Assembly: GCA_022710665.1 (NCBI GenBank)
Contig: JAKLGN010000029.1
Location: forward strand, 1-10,981
Direction: 5' to 3'
DNA length: 10,981 nt
DNA from: Methanoregula sp.
GTDB taxonomy: Archaea > Halobacteriota > Methanomicrobia > Methanomicrobiales > Methanospirillaceae
The position numbers and the translations under genes were made by a program. The number at the start of each line of letters is the position of its first letter. Positions within the stretch are counted from its first letter, which is position 1. Positions 1 through 7,036 of the stretch are shown here, in pieces. The notes below the pieces were generated by a model. It searched no databases. It saw only the letters and a list, made by a program, of their open reading frames with translations, and had not been told where the DNA came from.

Positions 1-417
1 GTCCTCGCTTTCCATGATATTGACGATTTCCGTCTGTTCCTGGAAGCGTTTGATATGGGAGTCGGAGAGATTTTCGATGAAGGGAATAGCGCCTTCAGCA
101 CCGACGACCCTGCCGTCTTTGACACCACCCTTGTGGAGAGCACCGAATGTCTGGCCGGAGAGGTGGCCCTTGACTTCGGTACCGCAGAACAGGATGAACC
201 TGATGTTGGGGTTGGAGATGACGTTGGCGATGACCTTTTCAAGGCCGAGGTTCTCGGTCTTGCAGGAACCGCATAAAGCCGCCCCGGCATCGCAGATACC
301 CTTTTCGTCAAGGTGCGAGCCCATGGTGACAACAGCCACGGGGCTGTTTGCGTCGCCCGAGTGGAAGTCACCCTTAATGAGCGGCCACCCGCTTGCTGGT
401 GATTTCTTGTCTGCCAT
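1..417 (-). CDS. mtrA: Methyl-H4MPT:CoM methyltransferase subunit A, N-terminal part (cut by window edge)
   Basis: MtrA carries the corrinoid that receives the methyl group from methyl-tetrahydromethanopterin before it passes to coenzyme M. The 139 codons visible start with [12 protein letters not shown], the usual MtrA opening, and contain [16 protein letters not shown] (residues 47-62) and the segment KGHLSGQ. His85 in that segment sits where the family's lower-ligand histidine for the cobamide (about His84 in Methanothermobacter) is expected; this match is from memory, not an alignment. Full-length MtrA is usually about 220-245 residues with a C-terminal membrane anchor, so the anchor lies outside the window. 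The ATG follows the mtrB stop by one base and is preceded by a G-rich site (AAGGGGG), so the start is secure. The gene is last of the visible mtrEDCBA run; mtrF, mtrG and mtrH would normally follow. Confidence 0.96.
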   Translation of the reverse strand, partial: MADKKSPASGWPLIKGDFHSGDANSPVAVVTMGSHLDEKGICDAGAALCGSCKTENLGLEKVIANVISNPNIRFILFCGTEVKGHLSGQTFGALHKGGVKDGRVVGAEGAIPFIENLSDSHIKRFQEQTEIVNIMESED

Positions 418-418
418 G

Positions 419-712
419 TTAGGCCCCCTTGATCAGCTGGAATGCGATGATCCCTGCAATGAATAATCCGATGGCTAGCCCGTACCAGAAGGAGGTGATC
501 GTGCCACCAATCGCAAGTCCGTTTTCCCTGTTGGGGAACGATGCGAGCAGGTTGCCTTCTCCTGAGAGCATATTGACGAGATCGTCACTGGTTGCTTCAA
601 GGATGGCGACCTTTTCGATCACGGGTGAGAGTGATTCTCCAGCCGAGGTAATGAGTCCGATCACCGGATCGGCTACAAGGCCGAATTCGGGAAGAACCTG
701 TATATATGCCAT
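419..712 (-). CDS. mtrB: Methyl-H4MPT:CoM methyltransferase subunit B
   Basis: Small stalk subunit of the membrane-bound Mtr complex. The 97-residue product begins [19 protein letters not shown], has an amphipathic, partly acidic middle, and ends with one hydrophobic helix (about residues 72-93) followed by QLIKGA, the expected soluble-plus-single-anchor layout for MtrB. The reading frame remains open upstream to 823, but that extension lies inside mtrC in another frame and is low-complexity, so I place the start at the ATG at 712. It is preceded by GGAGGGA at good spacing and lies one base after the mtrC stop. The stop is separated from the mtrA ATG by one base, which suggests translational coupling. 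The exact biochemical role of MtrB is less well defined than that of MtrA or MtrH. Confidence 0.95.
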   Translation of the reverse strand: MAYIQVLPEFGLVADPVIGLITSAGESLSPVIEKVAILEATSDDLVNMLSGEGNLLASFPNRENGLAIGGTITSFWYGLAIGLFIAGIIAFQLIKGA

Positions 713-713
713 A

Positions 714-1559
714 TCAGTGTCCCTCCACATCTGGAATTGGTTTTGCATTGAGCCATGCTGCTGCGTCACGCTTGGAGAGCTCCATGTACTGCTGGTAGGT
801 GTATGCCCAACCGATGATTGCAATGATCAGTGAAATAAGGGCTGAACCCGTGCTGATCAGGGCAAAGGACATGATCGCTGCCACAACCATGCTTAAGAAT
901 CCGCATTCAGCGGCGAGCATGAGCATACGGTCCTGCTTCCAGCCGGGTCCGAGCGTTGCATTGAACGGGTGCTGGATTGCAAGGGCTCCAAGCAGGAATG
1001 CAACGGCGAGGCCGCCAACCATGAAGGACATTTCGTGGTTTGCCAGGATCATTCCCATCACCGATGTGGACCCGTTGGTCAGACCTGCGAAGGTGAAACT
1101 CCCGGTCATCAGTGCTGCAAATCCCATGAGGGAGAGGGCACCGACCACAGCCATCTCTGTGAGAGCCTGGACCATGGCTGGAATCTTCATGTTCAGGATG
1201 TTGTTTGAAACATACCCGAGGATCAGACCGATAACAACTGCAAGAACCAGAGCAACGACAGGTGCGAGCATGCCGAACTTGGTTGCGAGCAGCATTGCAA
1301 TGACTCCCGAGCCGAATGCAATCATACCCGCTGACGGTACACCGGTACCGATACCATAACTGCAGAGCACCTTGATCGTATGACTACCCCAGACCAGCGC
1401 GGCGACAACTGCGAGGCCGCCGAAGAACGAGAACATCTGGGTGCTGGTGAGTACATTGAGGTACGTCAGGTAGAGACACACGAGTGTGCTCACGAGGCCC
1501 GCGGCAAGGATATTATTGTGCGGAACGCCTCCTTCAATAACTTCAACTTTTACTGACAT
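714..1559 (-). CDS. mtrC: Methyl-H4MPT:CoM methyltransferase subunit C
   Basis: Integral membrane subunit; MtrC, MtrD and MtrE form the membrane part of the complex that couples methyl transfer to Na+ movement. The 281-residue product starts MSVKVEVIEGGVPHNNIL, typical of MtrC, and consists almost wholly of hydrophobic segments joined by short loops, ending in a charged cytosolic-type tail (LSKRDAAAWLNAKPIPDVEGH region). The open frame begins three codons earlier at a GTG (1568), but the ATG at 1559 is the better start: it matches the family N-terminus and has GAGGTG six bases upstream. That ribosome binding site overlaps the stop region of mtrD, and the two genes are 10 nt apart, so translation is probably coupled. 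Length is normal for the family. Confidence 0.96.
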   Translation of the reverse strand: MSVKVEVIEGGVPHNNILAAGLVSTLVCLYLTYLNVLTSTQMFSFFGGLAVVAALVWGSHTIKVLCSYGIGTGVPSAGMIAFGSGVIAMLLATKFGMLAPVVALVLAVVIGLILGYVSNNILNMKIPAMVQALTEMAVVGALSLMGFAALMTGSFTFAGLTNGSTSVMGMILANHEMSFMVGGLAVAFLLGALAIQHPFNATLGPGWKQDRMLMLAAECGFLSMVVAAIMSFALISTGSALISLIIAIIGWAYTYQQYMELSKRDAAAWLNAKPIPDVEGH

Positions 1560-1569
1560 CTTCAACACC

Positions 1570-2439
1570 TCACAACGGTACCACGATCAGGATCGCTACA
1601 AGGCCGCAGAGTGCTGATGCAACAGCGGATGCAACGATTGCCCGGGGCCAGCGCTTGAATTTCGGGTCGTGGGGTCCTTCGATAGTACCCGTGATATTGT
1701 AGGCAGTGAGCACTGCATTCACGAGGAAGAGACCAACGGCGAACATGCCCGCAGCGGAGACTGCGATTGGCATTGCCTGTGCGGGGGTGATCTGCATCAT
1801 ACCCGGGAGCGTCTCCTCGTAGAGTGAGAGAAGCTCAAGGTAGATGAGGGTACCGCCGGCGCCGCCAAGGATACCGCCAATCACACCGCCAACGAACGAG
1901 ATGAATGGCAGGCCGTGGCCTTCCGTTCCCTGGGACTTGTATTCAGCCTGGGAGTCCCCGGTGATCGGGTCATTTGCAACCTTACCGGATGCTGAAGGAA
2001 TGCCCATACCGAAGACATAGACAAAGTTCACCATCATGCAGGTGATTGCCATCATCAGGCCGCCACCAACACCACCGGTCACTACTGCAATGACCATACC
2101 CAGCTCTGCTGCCCATGCGCCACCAAAGAGACCGGCAAGTCCGGCACCGGCTGCGAGCATGGCAACACCGGTTGCGATACCGGGGGCCTGTCCCATTGCT
2201 GCTGGAGCACCGCCGACCGGCACAAAGTGGGTCCCGAAGCCGATCAGGACTCCGCCGATGATCACACCGAGGAGTGCCATAAGGGCAAACGTCGGGGATA
2301 TGGCCGGTGCATAGGTAAGCACCATCGGTGAAACCATATAGCCAATCCCGACAAGGATCAGGAGCATCACAATACCTACCGCCATGGCGGTCGGGTTCAT
2401 TGCGCCACCAGCTGCGGGCTTTGCTGCAACTGCGCTCAT
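1570..2439 (-). CDS. mtrD: Methyl-H4MPT:CoM methyltransferase subunit D
   Basis: Integral membrane subunit of the Na+-translocating methyltransferase. The 289-residue product has a short Ala-rich N-terminus (MSAVAAKPAAGGAMNPTAM) and then multiple Gly/Ala-rich hydrophobic helices. The conserved-looking polar stretch around residues 150-180 (GIPSASGKVANDPITGDSQ, then EGHGLPFIS) is characteristic of MtrD. The start ATG overlaps the mtrE stop in an ATGA arrangement (2436-2439), and a strong site, AAGGAGGT, lies six bases upstream inside the end of mtrE. The 4-nt overlap plus strong site points to tightly coupled, stoichiometric expression. Length is as expected for the family; nothing is missing. 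Confidence 0.97.
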   Translation of the reverse strand: MSAVAAKPAAGGAMNPTAMAVGIVMLLILVGIGYMVSPMVLTYAPAISPTFALMALLGVIIGGVLIGFGTHFVPVGGAPAAMGQAPGIATGVAMLAAGAGLAGLFGGAWAAELGMVIAVVTGGVGGGLMMAITCMMVNFVYVFGMGIPSASGKVANDPITGDSQAEYKSQGTEGHGLPFISFVGGVIGGILGGAGGTLIYLELLSLYEETLPGMMQITPAQAMPIAVSAAGMFAVGLFLVNAVLTAYNITGTIEGPHDPKFKRWPRAIVASAVASALCGLVAILIVVPL

Positions 2440-3338
2440 GAGGATACCTCCTTGACTTCCGTGTAGGGCCCGTAGTTCTTGCGTGCCCAGACCTCTATAT
2501 ACCGGTCAATGACCGTGAAGATGAGGATGATTAGAACACCGACGATGATCGCACCCCAGCCGGCACCCACCTGTTCGAAGAGAATGGTACGCCAGAGTTC
2601 GAGGAATACAATAAGACCGAAACAGATACCGGACGCAGAACCACCGATCTTATGGGTGAAGAACCCGTTGTCGAGTGAGTTCCGCTCGCCAGCCTCGGCA
2701 TACCGGACGATGTTACCGGATGCGGAGATCGGGACACCGGCACCGAACTTCTGGTTCTGGTACTGGCGTTCCTTGCCGTAGTACGGGTTGCCCGTCGCAG
2801 AACCTGCTGCACCGAGTGCAATACCCCAGATCAGACCAAGCAGCGGCAGCGGGAATGGGTGTCCCAGTGCGGTGTTGATAAGATGACAGAGTGTTACGGT
2901 ACAGAAAATTGCGATAAAGGCATGTGCCATGGTAACCGAGGTCATGGATTTAAGGATGTCCACGTACACCGGCTGCCCGAACTTGGCAAGACTTGCAGTC
3001 CTGCCTACGTATGCGGTGGTTGCATAGACGCCCTGGACAAATGTTGCGAGAACACTGCCAAGAACAATTGCAAGAACCGGGTTGATCTGCATCGCCATGA
3101 AGGCCCATGCGAGTCCGGCGCCAAGACAGCACCAGAGACCATATGCCGGGGGTTCGCCGGCAACCGCCTTGTTGAAGATGCGGTGCAGGAATCCCATCTG
3201 CGGAGCGAGCTGAACCTGTGAGTTCGGGTCACCCTGGGACCCGATGTTGGATTCAGTATCTTCCGAAGAACCGGCTACGGTGGCAAGAGCTCCTGCCAAT
3301 GCAGTAATACCAATGCCAAATATAATATTAGCTACCAT
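2436..3338 (-). CDS. mtrE: Methyl-H4MPT:CoM methyltransferase subunit E
   Basis: First gene of the mtr operon. MtrE is a polytopic membrane subunit implicated with MtrC and MtrD in Na+ translocation. The 300-residue product begins with a hydrophobic helix (MVANIIFGIGITALAGALA), then has the characteristic soluble loop GSQGDPNSQVQLAPQMGFLH (about residues 33-52), several membrane helices, and a long polar loop with NPYYGKERQYQNQKFGAGVP (about residues 184-203). It ends with a hydrophobic helix and a charged tail (RKNYGPYTEVKEVSS). The ATG at 3338 is preceded four bases upstream by GGAGG within AGGGAGGAGG, a very strong ribosome binding site. Length fits the family. Expression should be driven by the promoter at about 3434-3456. 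Confidence 0.97.
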   Translation of the reverse strand: MVANIIFGIGITALAGALATVAGSSEDTESNIGSQGDPNSQVQLAPQMGFLHRIFNKAVAGEPPAYGLWCCLGAGLAWAFMAMQINPVLAIVLGSVLATFVQGVYATTAYVGRTASLAKFGQPVYVDILKSMTSVTMAHAFIAIFCTVTLCHLINTALGHPFPLPLLGLIWGIALGAAGSATGNPYYGKERQYQNQKFGAGVPISASGNIVRYAEAGERNSLDNGFFTHKIGGSASGICFGLIVFLELWRTILFEQVGAGWGAIIVGVLIILIFTVIDRYIEVWARKNYGPYTEVKEVSS

Positions 3339-3342
3339 TTAG

Positions 3343-3352
3343 CCTCCTCCCT
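3343..3352 (-). promoter_or_regulatory. Strong ribosome binding site of mtrE
   Basis: Reads AGGGAGGAGG on the minus strand, offering two overlapping GGAGG cores four and seven bases before the mtrE ATG. It fixes the start of mtrE and suggests high translation initiation for the first gene of the operon. Confidence 0.8.
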
Positions 3353-3433
3353 ACGTGCTTATACACGAGAGTATTCAAAATGCAATGCCACGCACATCGA
3401 GTACATACTCTTTGTGGTTAGTGTAAAGTTGGC

Positions 3434-3456
3434 AGGATCTTAATTAAAAGGTTTCG
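3434..3456 (-). promoter_or_regulatory. Probable mtr operon promoter (BRE/TATA)
   Basis: On the minus strand, CGAAACC followed by TTTTAATTAA has the form of an archaeal BRE plus TATA box. With the usual 25-base spacing, transcription would begin near 3420, leaving a leader of about 80 nt before mtrE. A second AT-rich candidate (ATTAAATAAT on the minus strand, about 3521-3530) lies further upstream, so a longer leader is possible. The assignment rests on pattern only. Confidence 0.5.
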
Positions 3457-3771
3457 AATTTATTTCCCCGAAATCCGACTTTATCATGCCCGAATTAATT
3501 ATCGGAGTCTGTATCGGGATTATTTAATCATGTGAATTTGTGTTAAGGAAAGTCAGGTTGTTTTGTACCCGGCCTGAGTTGCGTTTTCGTGTGAATCCCG
3601 CTTGGAAGGAAACCTGTTTTTTCCTCTATGGATCGGTTCCTTTTCAGGATAATCCCGGTACGTCCAGACAAAACCATTGTCAGCGTAACTCCCGCTGCCG
3701 GGCAAATCCCGGTCAGTTTCTTCTCTTGTTTAACTCCGGATTTTTGTACGTATTTTATCTACAGGGAACCG

Positions 3772-3793
3772 ATGGCAGGCCGGTCTCTGCCAT
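3772..3793. repeat. Inverted repeat (7-bp stem, 8-nt loop)
   Basis: ATGGCAG at 3772-3778 pairs perfectly with CTGCCAT at 3787-3793. It lies about 100 bp past the stop of the small membrane protein gene and could form a hairpin in either transcript. No T-run follows on either strand, so it is not an obvious terminator. Confidence 0.45.
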
Positions 3794-3820
3794 GAGAACA
3801 ATTTCCCTCTCTTTTGTCTG

Positions 3821-3854
3821 CGCTCTTTTGCCAGATAGAGAAGAGCGTTGTTTT
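3821..3854 (+). terminator. Possible plus-strand terminator hairpin
   Basis: CGCTCTT (3821-3827) pairs perfectly with AAGAGCG (3841-3847) across a 13-nt loop, followed on the plus strand by TTGTTTT. No plus-strand gene is seen upstream, so it would only make sense for an unannotated RNA from the non-coding region. On the minus strand there is no T-tract after the stem, although it lies near the end of the minus-strand membrane protein gene. Confidence 0.3.
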
Positions 3855-3897
3855 GTGAGATGTGTGGGGGCTCAGGAGAGGGAAAAACGAGAGCTGA

Positions 3898-4329
3898 TTA
3901 ATTCTTTTCATGGTCTTCACCTCCATCCTCCGGCTCTTCAGGGGGCTCTCGTTCCAGATACCATATGACGGCTGCTCCTGTAATGATGGCGATAACCCCG
4001 AACAGGAGGGTTTTGGGATCGACAGTAAAACCGATTGACCTCGGGCCCGCTGCCATCTCACCTTTCGCAACGGGCAGGGAAACTTCGGATATTCCGACCC
4101 CGATATCGATCCGGGTTGGCTGTATCCCGTATCGTGCGGGAATGGAATAGTTTGTAACATTGACACCAGTCATGTTGAGTTCCGGGCCTGAGACGACCGG
4201 ACCTGCCTGCCGGGGTTCTTTCACAATCACAGCGCCCATGAATAGTTCTGCGAGCAAGACGAGAATGATAAAAACGGCGGTAACTTTTCTCAAACGGAGC
4301 ACACTCTCCTGTTTTAAAGCTGGAGCCAT
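3898..4329 (-). CDS. Hypothetical two-helix membrane protein with N-glycosylation sequons
   Basis: I do not recognise this 143-residue protein. From the ATG at 4329 it has a basic N-terminus (KQESVLRLRK), a membrane helix at about residues 16-36, an outside-type domain of about 70 residues, a second helix at about 107-125, and an acidic, Pro-rich tail (EREPPEEPEDGGEDHEKN). The middle domain carries three closely spaced N-X-S/T sequons (Asn52, Asn57, Asn60), consistent with an exported, possibly glycosylated loop; archaeal N-glycosylation is known but its use here is inferred. The frame stays open to an ATG at 4431; I prefer 4329 because the added 34 residues look unlike a natural N-terminus. 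No strong ribosome binding site precedes either ATG; a GTG at 4302 near AGGAG is a further possibility. It follows the lipoprotein gene on the same strand. Confidence 0.6.
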   Translation of the reverse strand: MAPALKQESVLRLRKVTAVFIILVLLAELFMGAVIVKEPRQAGPVVSGPELNMTGVNVTNYSIPARYGIQPTRIDIGVGISEVSLPVAKGEMAAGPRSIGFTVDPKTLLFGVIAIITGAAVIWYLEREPPEEPEDGGEDHEKN

Positions 4330-4455
4330 ACTGGTCAAGGTGTTTGTGGTCCAGTTCCACGTGAACAGGCAGCAGATTCCTCGTTCCCTGTCGGGCAAGC
4401 GCAATTCCCGGTCTCGTGATGAAGTCAGCATCAGTACGATAGTCAGGGTGTGATT

Positions 4456-4480
4456 ATGGCGCAGCTGCGCTCCTTGCCAT
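4456..4480. repeat. Nested inverted repeat with 12-bp palindrome
   Basis: GCGCAGCTGCGC (4459-4470) is a perfect palindrome, enclosed by ATGGC (4456-4460) and GCCAT (4476-4480), which can also pair. It lies just beyond the stop of the lipoprotein gene, so it may take part in ending that transcript, but neither strand has a convincing T-tract (GGTTTT follows on the plus strand). Confidence 0.35.
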
Positions 4481-4498
4481 GGTTTTCAGAATGACCGT

Positions 4499-5341
4499 TC
4501 AGCCACTGCAACCACAACCTCCCGATGAACCGCTGCCTGATGAACCTCCTCCGGAGGAATCCCCACCCGATGTACTATCTTCCGAGGAATCTCCGGAACC
4601 TCCCTCCCATTCACCCCAGGCAAGGGAATCCCCTTGGCTTGCCTTACGCGATACTGCATTTCCCTTCGAGTCAAAAAGTGGGATCTCTTCGCCCGGTTCT
4701 TTCCTGGCAGATTCCTTATCGAAATACCGGAACGAAGATATCACCTTTTCAAAATTATCTTTTTCGAACCGGTTGCTGTTTCGGGCCGTGAAGACCAGCA
4801 CGCTTGCATATCCGCGTTCGTTCGCGCTGCCCTTGCGCACAACATAGGCAACACGGGTATTTCCTTCCGATTCTGATTCAAACCGGTCGAACGTGATATC
4901 ATTGATAGTTTTGGTTGTCATGGTGGGTTCAGGCAACCAGTGCCTGAACTCGTCGCGGTATGCCTGCTCCTGGCTTCTGGGAGCAGCATAGGTATAGATG
5001 GAGAGCACGGTATCCGTGCCAATGTCAGTCCTGTAGTCAGCGGTATCCGAGTTTGTCAGCCGATACGTTGCAACACTCCACTCTATGGGTACCTGAAGGG
5101 TGAAAAGAAGGTCTGAGTCTTTGATATCCCTGACCTGGGAAACATAGCGGGTTATCGTGACGTATTCCTGAAGGGCTCTCGTTTCTGCTGCCGCGGGAAC
5201 GGGCGTCTCCAGTCCTTGCGCTGGAATGGTGGTGTCCGGAACAGGTGTAGTAAGAGGCACGGAACCTGATGACAGCGTGCATCCGGTAAAAAAAAGAGCC
5301 GGAACCACGATGAGCACCAGAGGGATTGCAGTGTAATTCAT
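4499..5341 (-). CDS. Putative archaeal lipoprotein with Gly/Ser/Cys-rich tail
   Basis: A 280-residue exported protein. The N-terminus (MNYTAIPLVLIVVPALFFTGC) is a signal sequence ending in a lipobox, FTGC, with Cys21 as the expected lipidated residue. A Thr/Pro-rich linker (about residues 22-50) leads to a soluble domain of about 150 residues that includes FTLQVPIEWS and ends in FEKVISSFRYF. That pattern recalls small PsbP/DcrB-like lipoprotein domains, but I cannot confirm the family. Residues 247-280 are almost entirely Gly, Ser and Asp and end GGCGCSG, with Cys276 and Cys278. The open frame begins at a TTG at 5368, but the ATG at 5341 gives a proper signal peptide and is preferred; GTGGAG lies about 12 bases upstream, rather far for a ribosome binding site. 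Function is unknown; it probably sits on the outer face of the membrane. Confidence 0.8.
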   Translation of the reverse strand: MNYTAIPLVLIVVPALFFTGCTLSSGSVPLTTPVPDTTIPAQGLETPVPAAAETRALQEYVTITRYVSQVRDIKDSDLLFTLQVPIEWSVATYRLTNSDTADYRTDIGTDTVLSIYTYAAPRSQEQAYRDEFRHWLPEPTMTTKTINDITFDRFESESEGNTRVAYVVRKGSANERGYASVLVFTARNSNRFEKDNFEKVISSFRYFDKESARKEPGEEIPLFDSKGNAVSRKASQGDSLAWGEWEGGSGDSSEDSTSGGDSSGGGSSGSGSSGGCGCSG

Positions 5342-5398
5342 GGAAGAATTTTTCTCCACAGATCTCAAGAGGCTTTCGCGTCATCACCAGGCATACTT

Positions 5399-5466
5399 CT
5401 GATCCAAAAAAGGAATCGAAAGATCCTGCTGCAGGACATAAATGTCATGATCGTCATGCAGGATCT
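5399..5466 (-). terminator. Branched inverted repeat, candidate terminator of the permease gene
   Basis: AGATCCTGC (5421-5429) and GCAGGATCT (5458-5466) form a perfect 9-bp stem. Between them lie GACA/TGTC (5435-5446, 4-nt loop) and ATGA/TCAT (5447-5457, 3-nt loop), so a three-way junction can be drawn. On the minus strand the stem is followed by TTTCGATTCCTTTTTT, which would suit termination about 100 nt after the permease stop. It could equally be a regulatory structure upstream of the lipoprotein gene. Confidence 0.45.
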
Positions 5467-5564
5467 ATCCGTTTATGGAAGGGGAGACCCACTCTCTGGA
5501 TGAAGCGGGGAGTTGACAAGGTGGTTCATTGACTCCGGCAAAACGACTTCCTTTATGCTCTCCT

Positions 5565-6851
5565 TCACCGGAAGACCAGGTAATCTAGGGCAACTGCGGC
5601 GATAAAGATCATCGTACCGGCAAGTGCGACGGGTATCGTGTAATTCTTCACCACGGTTTCAATGTTATCCCCCGTTGTCCTCTGGACAAGCCAGAAGAAG
5701 GGATCGGTCACGTAGGAAACGATACACGAACCGGCGCTGATGAGGAGGATGAGGGGTACGGGATGGATTGCACTGACAATCGCTGAACCTGCAAGAACGT
5801 TGGATGTGATAACCGCAGTAACCACCCGGGATCCCTGCGCCGTTTCGATGAGAGCGGCGAGAATGAACGGGACGAGGATGACCGGGATCAGGAGAGTCAG
5901 CTGCTCCAGCGTGTTCTCTGCAAACCCGCTCTCCACGATGACAAAACCAAGCGCGCCGGCTCCGCAGATATCAAAGATGATCAGGCCGGCATGTTTTGCG
6001 CCCTGCGATAATCCCTGTGCCCGGACATCAGGAGAGGCAAGGCCCAGGGCAGTCACTGCCCCGGCGAGCATGATGACATTTATCATGCTTCCGTGCGACA
6101 AGCCCAGGATGATGAAGGAGAGCGGGATGGCGGCAAGGATGGCGATGAACGGCGCCCATGCCCGCAAGTGAAGACCCTCCTGCGGGACAGCCCGGAGCGC
6201 AGGGGGCTGTTCCGTAACTTGCGGCGGGGTGCCTTTTTTCGGGAGGACCGCATCCGGGCGGATCCAACGGAAGAACAAAAGGATCCCCCCAAGAACTCCA
6301 AGGGAGAGCGGAATGGAAATGGCATCGAAGATCAGCGGGCTCATGCCCCCGGAAAACGCATTGAAGAGCGGTATGACAACCGGCGTAGGATAGACAAGTG
6401 CATAGGAGATGATGCCTCCGGCCGCAGCAAGGTACAGGAGCACGTTTCTCTTTGCGATATCCTTTTCCAGATTGTCAAGGATCGGGTTTAACATGATGTA
6501 GGACGTGATGCAGCAGGTGATTGGCACGGAGAAAAGGTATGCGGAGAACCCGGCGATGACAGGCAGGTTTTTTACGAAGCGCCGGATATCGGCAATGATC
6601 TCTTCAGTCTGGTGCTGATCCTGCAGGAGTTTTGCAATGACTGCGCCGCAGAGGATGATAATGCCGAACGCGGAAAAGACCTTTCCGACACCGGCTGCCA
6701 CTCCAAGGATTGTCGCGTCAGGGGTCATGCCGGCCAGGAGGCCGAAGAGGATGGCTCCCCCGATCAGCGTGAAGAACGGGGATATCCTGTAATACAGACT
6801 CACCACCGTGATAAGGGCAAGGGTGATGATGAACGCGAGGAGGAGATCCAT
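5565..6851 (-). CDS. GntP-family permease (gluconate/organic acid:H+ symporter type)
   Basis: A polytopic inner-membrane transporter of 428 residues, close to the usual 440 for the GntP family. About a dozen hydrophobic segments are broken by a hydrophilic central loop at residues 198-230. Features that recall E. coli GntP are the VGKVFSAFGIIILCGAVIAKLL segment near residues 55-76, the YPTPVVIPLFNAF stretch (154-166) in the place of the family's HPGP-type motif, ETAQGSRVVTAV (336-347), and the aromatic DPFFWLV (383-389) followed by NIETVVKNYT. The substrate cannot be read from sequence; family members move gluconate and related sugar acids or hydroxy acids. The open frame runs to 6911, but the ATG at 6851 (MDLLLAFIITL) starts directly at the first helix and is chosen; no ribosome binding site is evident. 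The gene is divergent from the AOR gene, sharing a 185-bp promoter region. Confidence 0.82.
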   Translation of the reverse strand: MDLLLAFIITLALITVVSLYYRISPFFTLIGGAILFGLLAGMTPDATILGVAAGVGKVFSAFGIIILCGAVIAKLLQDQHQTEEIIADIRRFVKNLPVIAGFSAYLFSVPITCCITSYIMLNPILDNLEKDIAKRNVLLYLAAAGGIISYALVYPTPVVIPLFNAFSGGMSPLIFDAISIPLSLGVLGGILLFFRWIRPDAVLPKKGTPPQVTEQPPALRAVPQEGLHLRAWAPFIAILAAIPLSFIILGLSHGSMINVIMLAGAVTALGLASPDVRAQGLSQGAKHAGLIIFDICGAGALGFVIVESGFAENTLEQLTLLIPVILVPFILAALIETAQGSRVVTAVITSNVLAGSAIVSAIHPVPLILLISAGSCIVSYVTDPFFWLVQRTTGDNIETVVKNYTIPVALAGTMIFIAAVALDYLVFR

Positions 6852-6956
6852 GAACACTATTCTATGATTGATACCGGTACAAAAAAAGATTGCCGTGGCC
6901 GGACCGGTCACCTGTGCCAGTACGTTGCTGAGATTGACGGAATCATAAGATTTTCA

Positions 6957-6998
6957 TTAACAATCCATGCCGGTTAACATTATATATTTTTTATAAAA
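6957..6998. promoter_or_regulatory. Divergent promoter region between the permease and AOR genes
   Basis: An AT-rich core (TTATATATTTTTTATAAA, about 6980-6997) supplies TATA-like sequence in both directions. For the AOR gene it would place the transcript start at about 7010-7022, a short leader. On the minus strand AAATATATAA would place a start near 6955, about 100 nt before the permease. Next to it TTAACA occurs twice (6957-6962 and 6974-6979), with TTAAC/GTTAA also forming an inverted repeat, a possible operator shared by both genes. Confidence 0.45.
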
Positions 6999-7036
6999 AA
7001 CTTTATGTATGCAGATTGTGAAGTAACCTTTCAGTG

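Larger units (their letters stand above)
3457..3897. other. Non-coding region with several inverted repeats upstream of mtr
   Basis: No convincing gene lies here; an open frame at 3540-3968 on the plus strand has no start signal and an implausible Cys/Phe/Arg-rich product. The stretch is visibly richer in A and T than the flanking genes. It contains two long-range 9-bp complementary pairs (3515-3523 with 3649-3657; 3632-3640 with 3765-3773). It also contains two mutually exclusive short hairpins (3691-3702 and 3698-3712), a hairpin ATGGCAG/CTGCCAT (3772-3793) and a hairpin CGCTCTT/AAGAGCG (3821-3847) followed by TTGTTTT. AATCCCG recurs at 3594, 3651 and 3705 with an inverted copy near 3515. 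It may hold an unannotated RNA or regulatory sites, or it may simply be spacer. Confidence 0.4.

Noticed and set aside
14..466. Plus-strand open frame of 150 codons
   Set aside because: It is antisense to mtrA and mtrB, whose protein sequences are clearly recognisable; no start signal or family resemblance.
799..1359. Plus-strand open frame of 186 codons
   Set aside because: Antisense to mtrC; Arg/Met/Ala-rich composition is a mirror of hydrophobic codons on the other strand.
3540..3968. Plus-strand open frame of 142 codons in the non-coding region
   Set aside because: Non-ATG start, no ribosome binding site, Cys/Phe/Arg-rich composition, and its end overlaps the membrane protein gene; it looks like chance.
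5514..5545. GGAGT/ACTCC imperfect hairpin just after the permease gene
   Set aside because: Needs two G-U pairs and has no T-tract on the minus strand; the element at 5421-5466 is a better terminator candidate.
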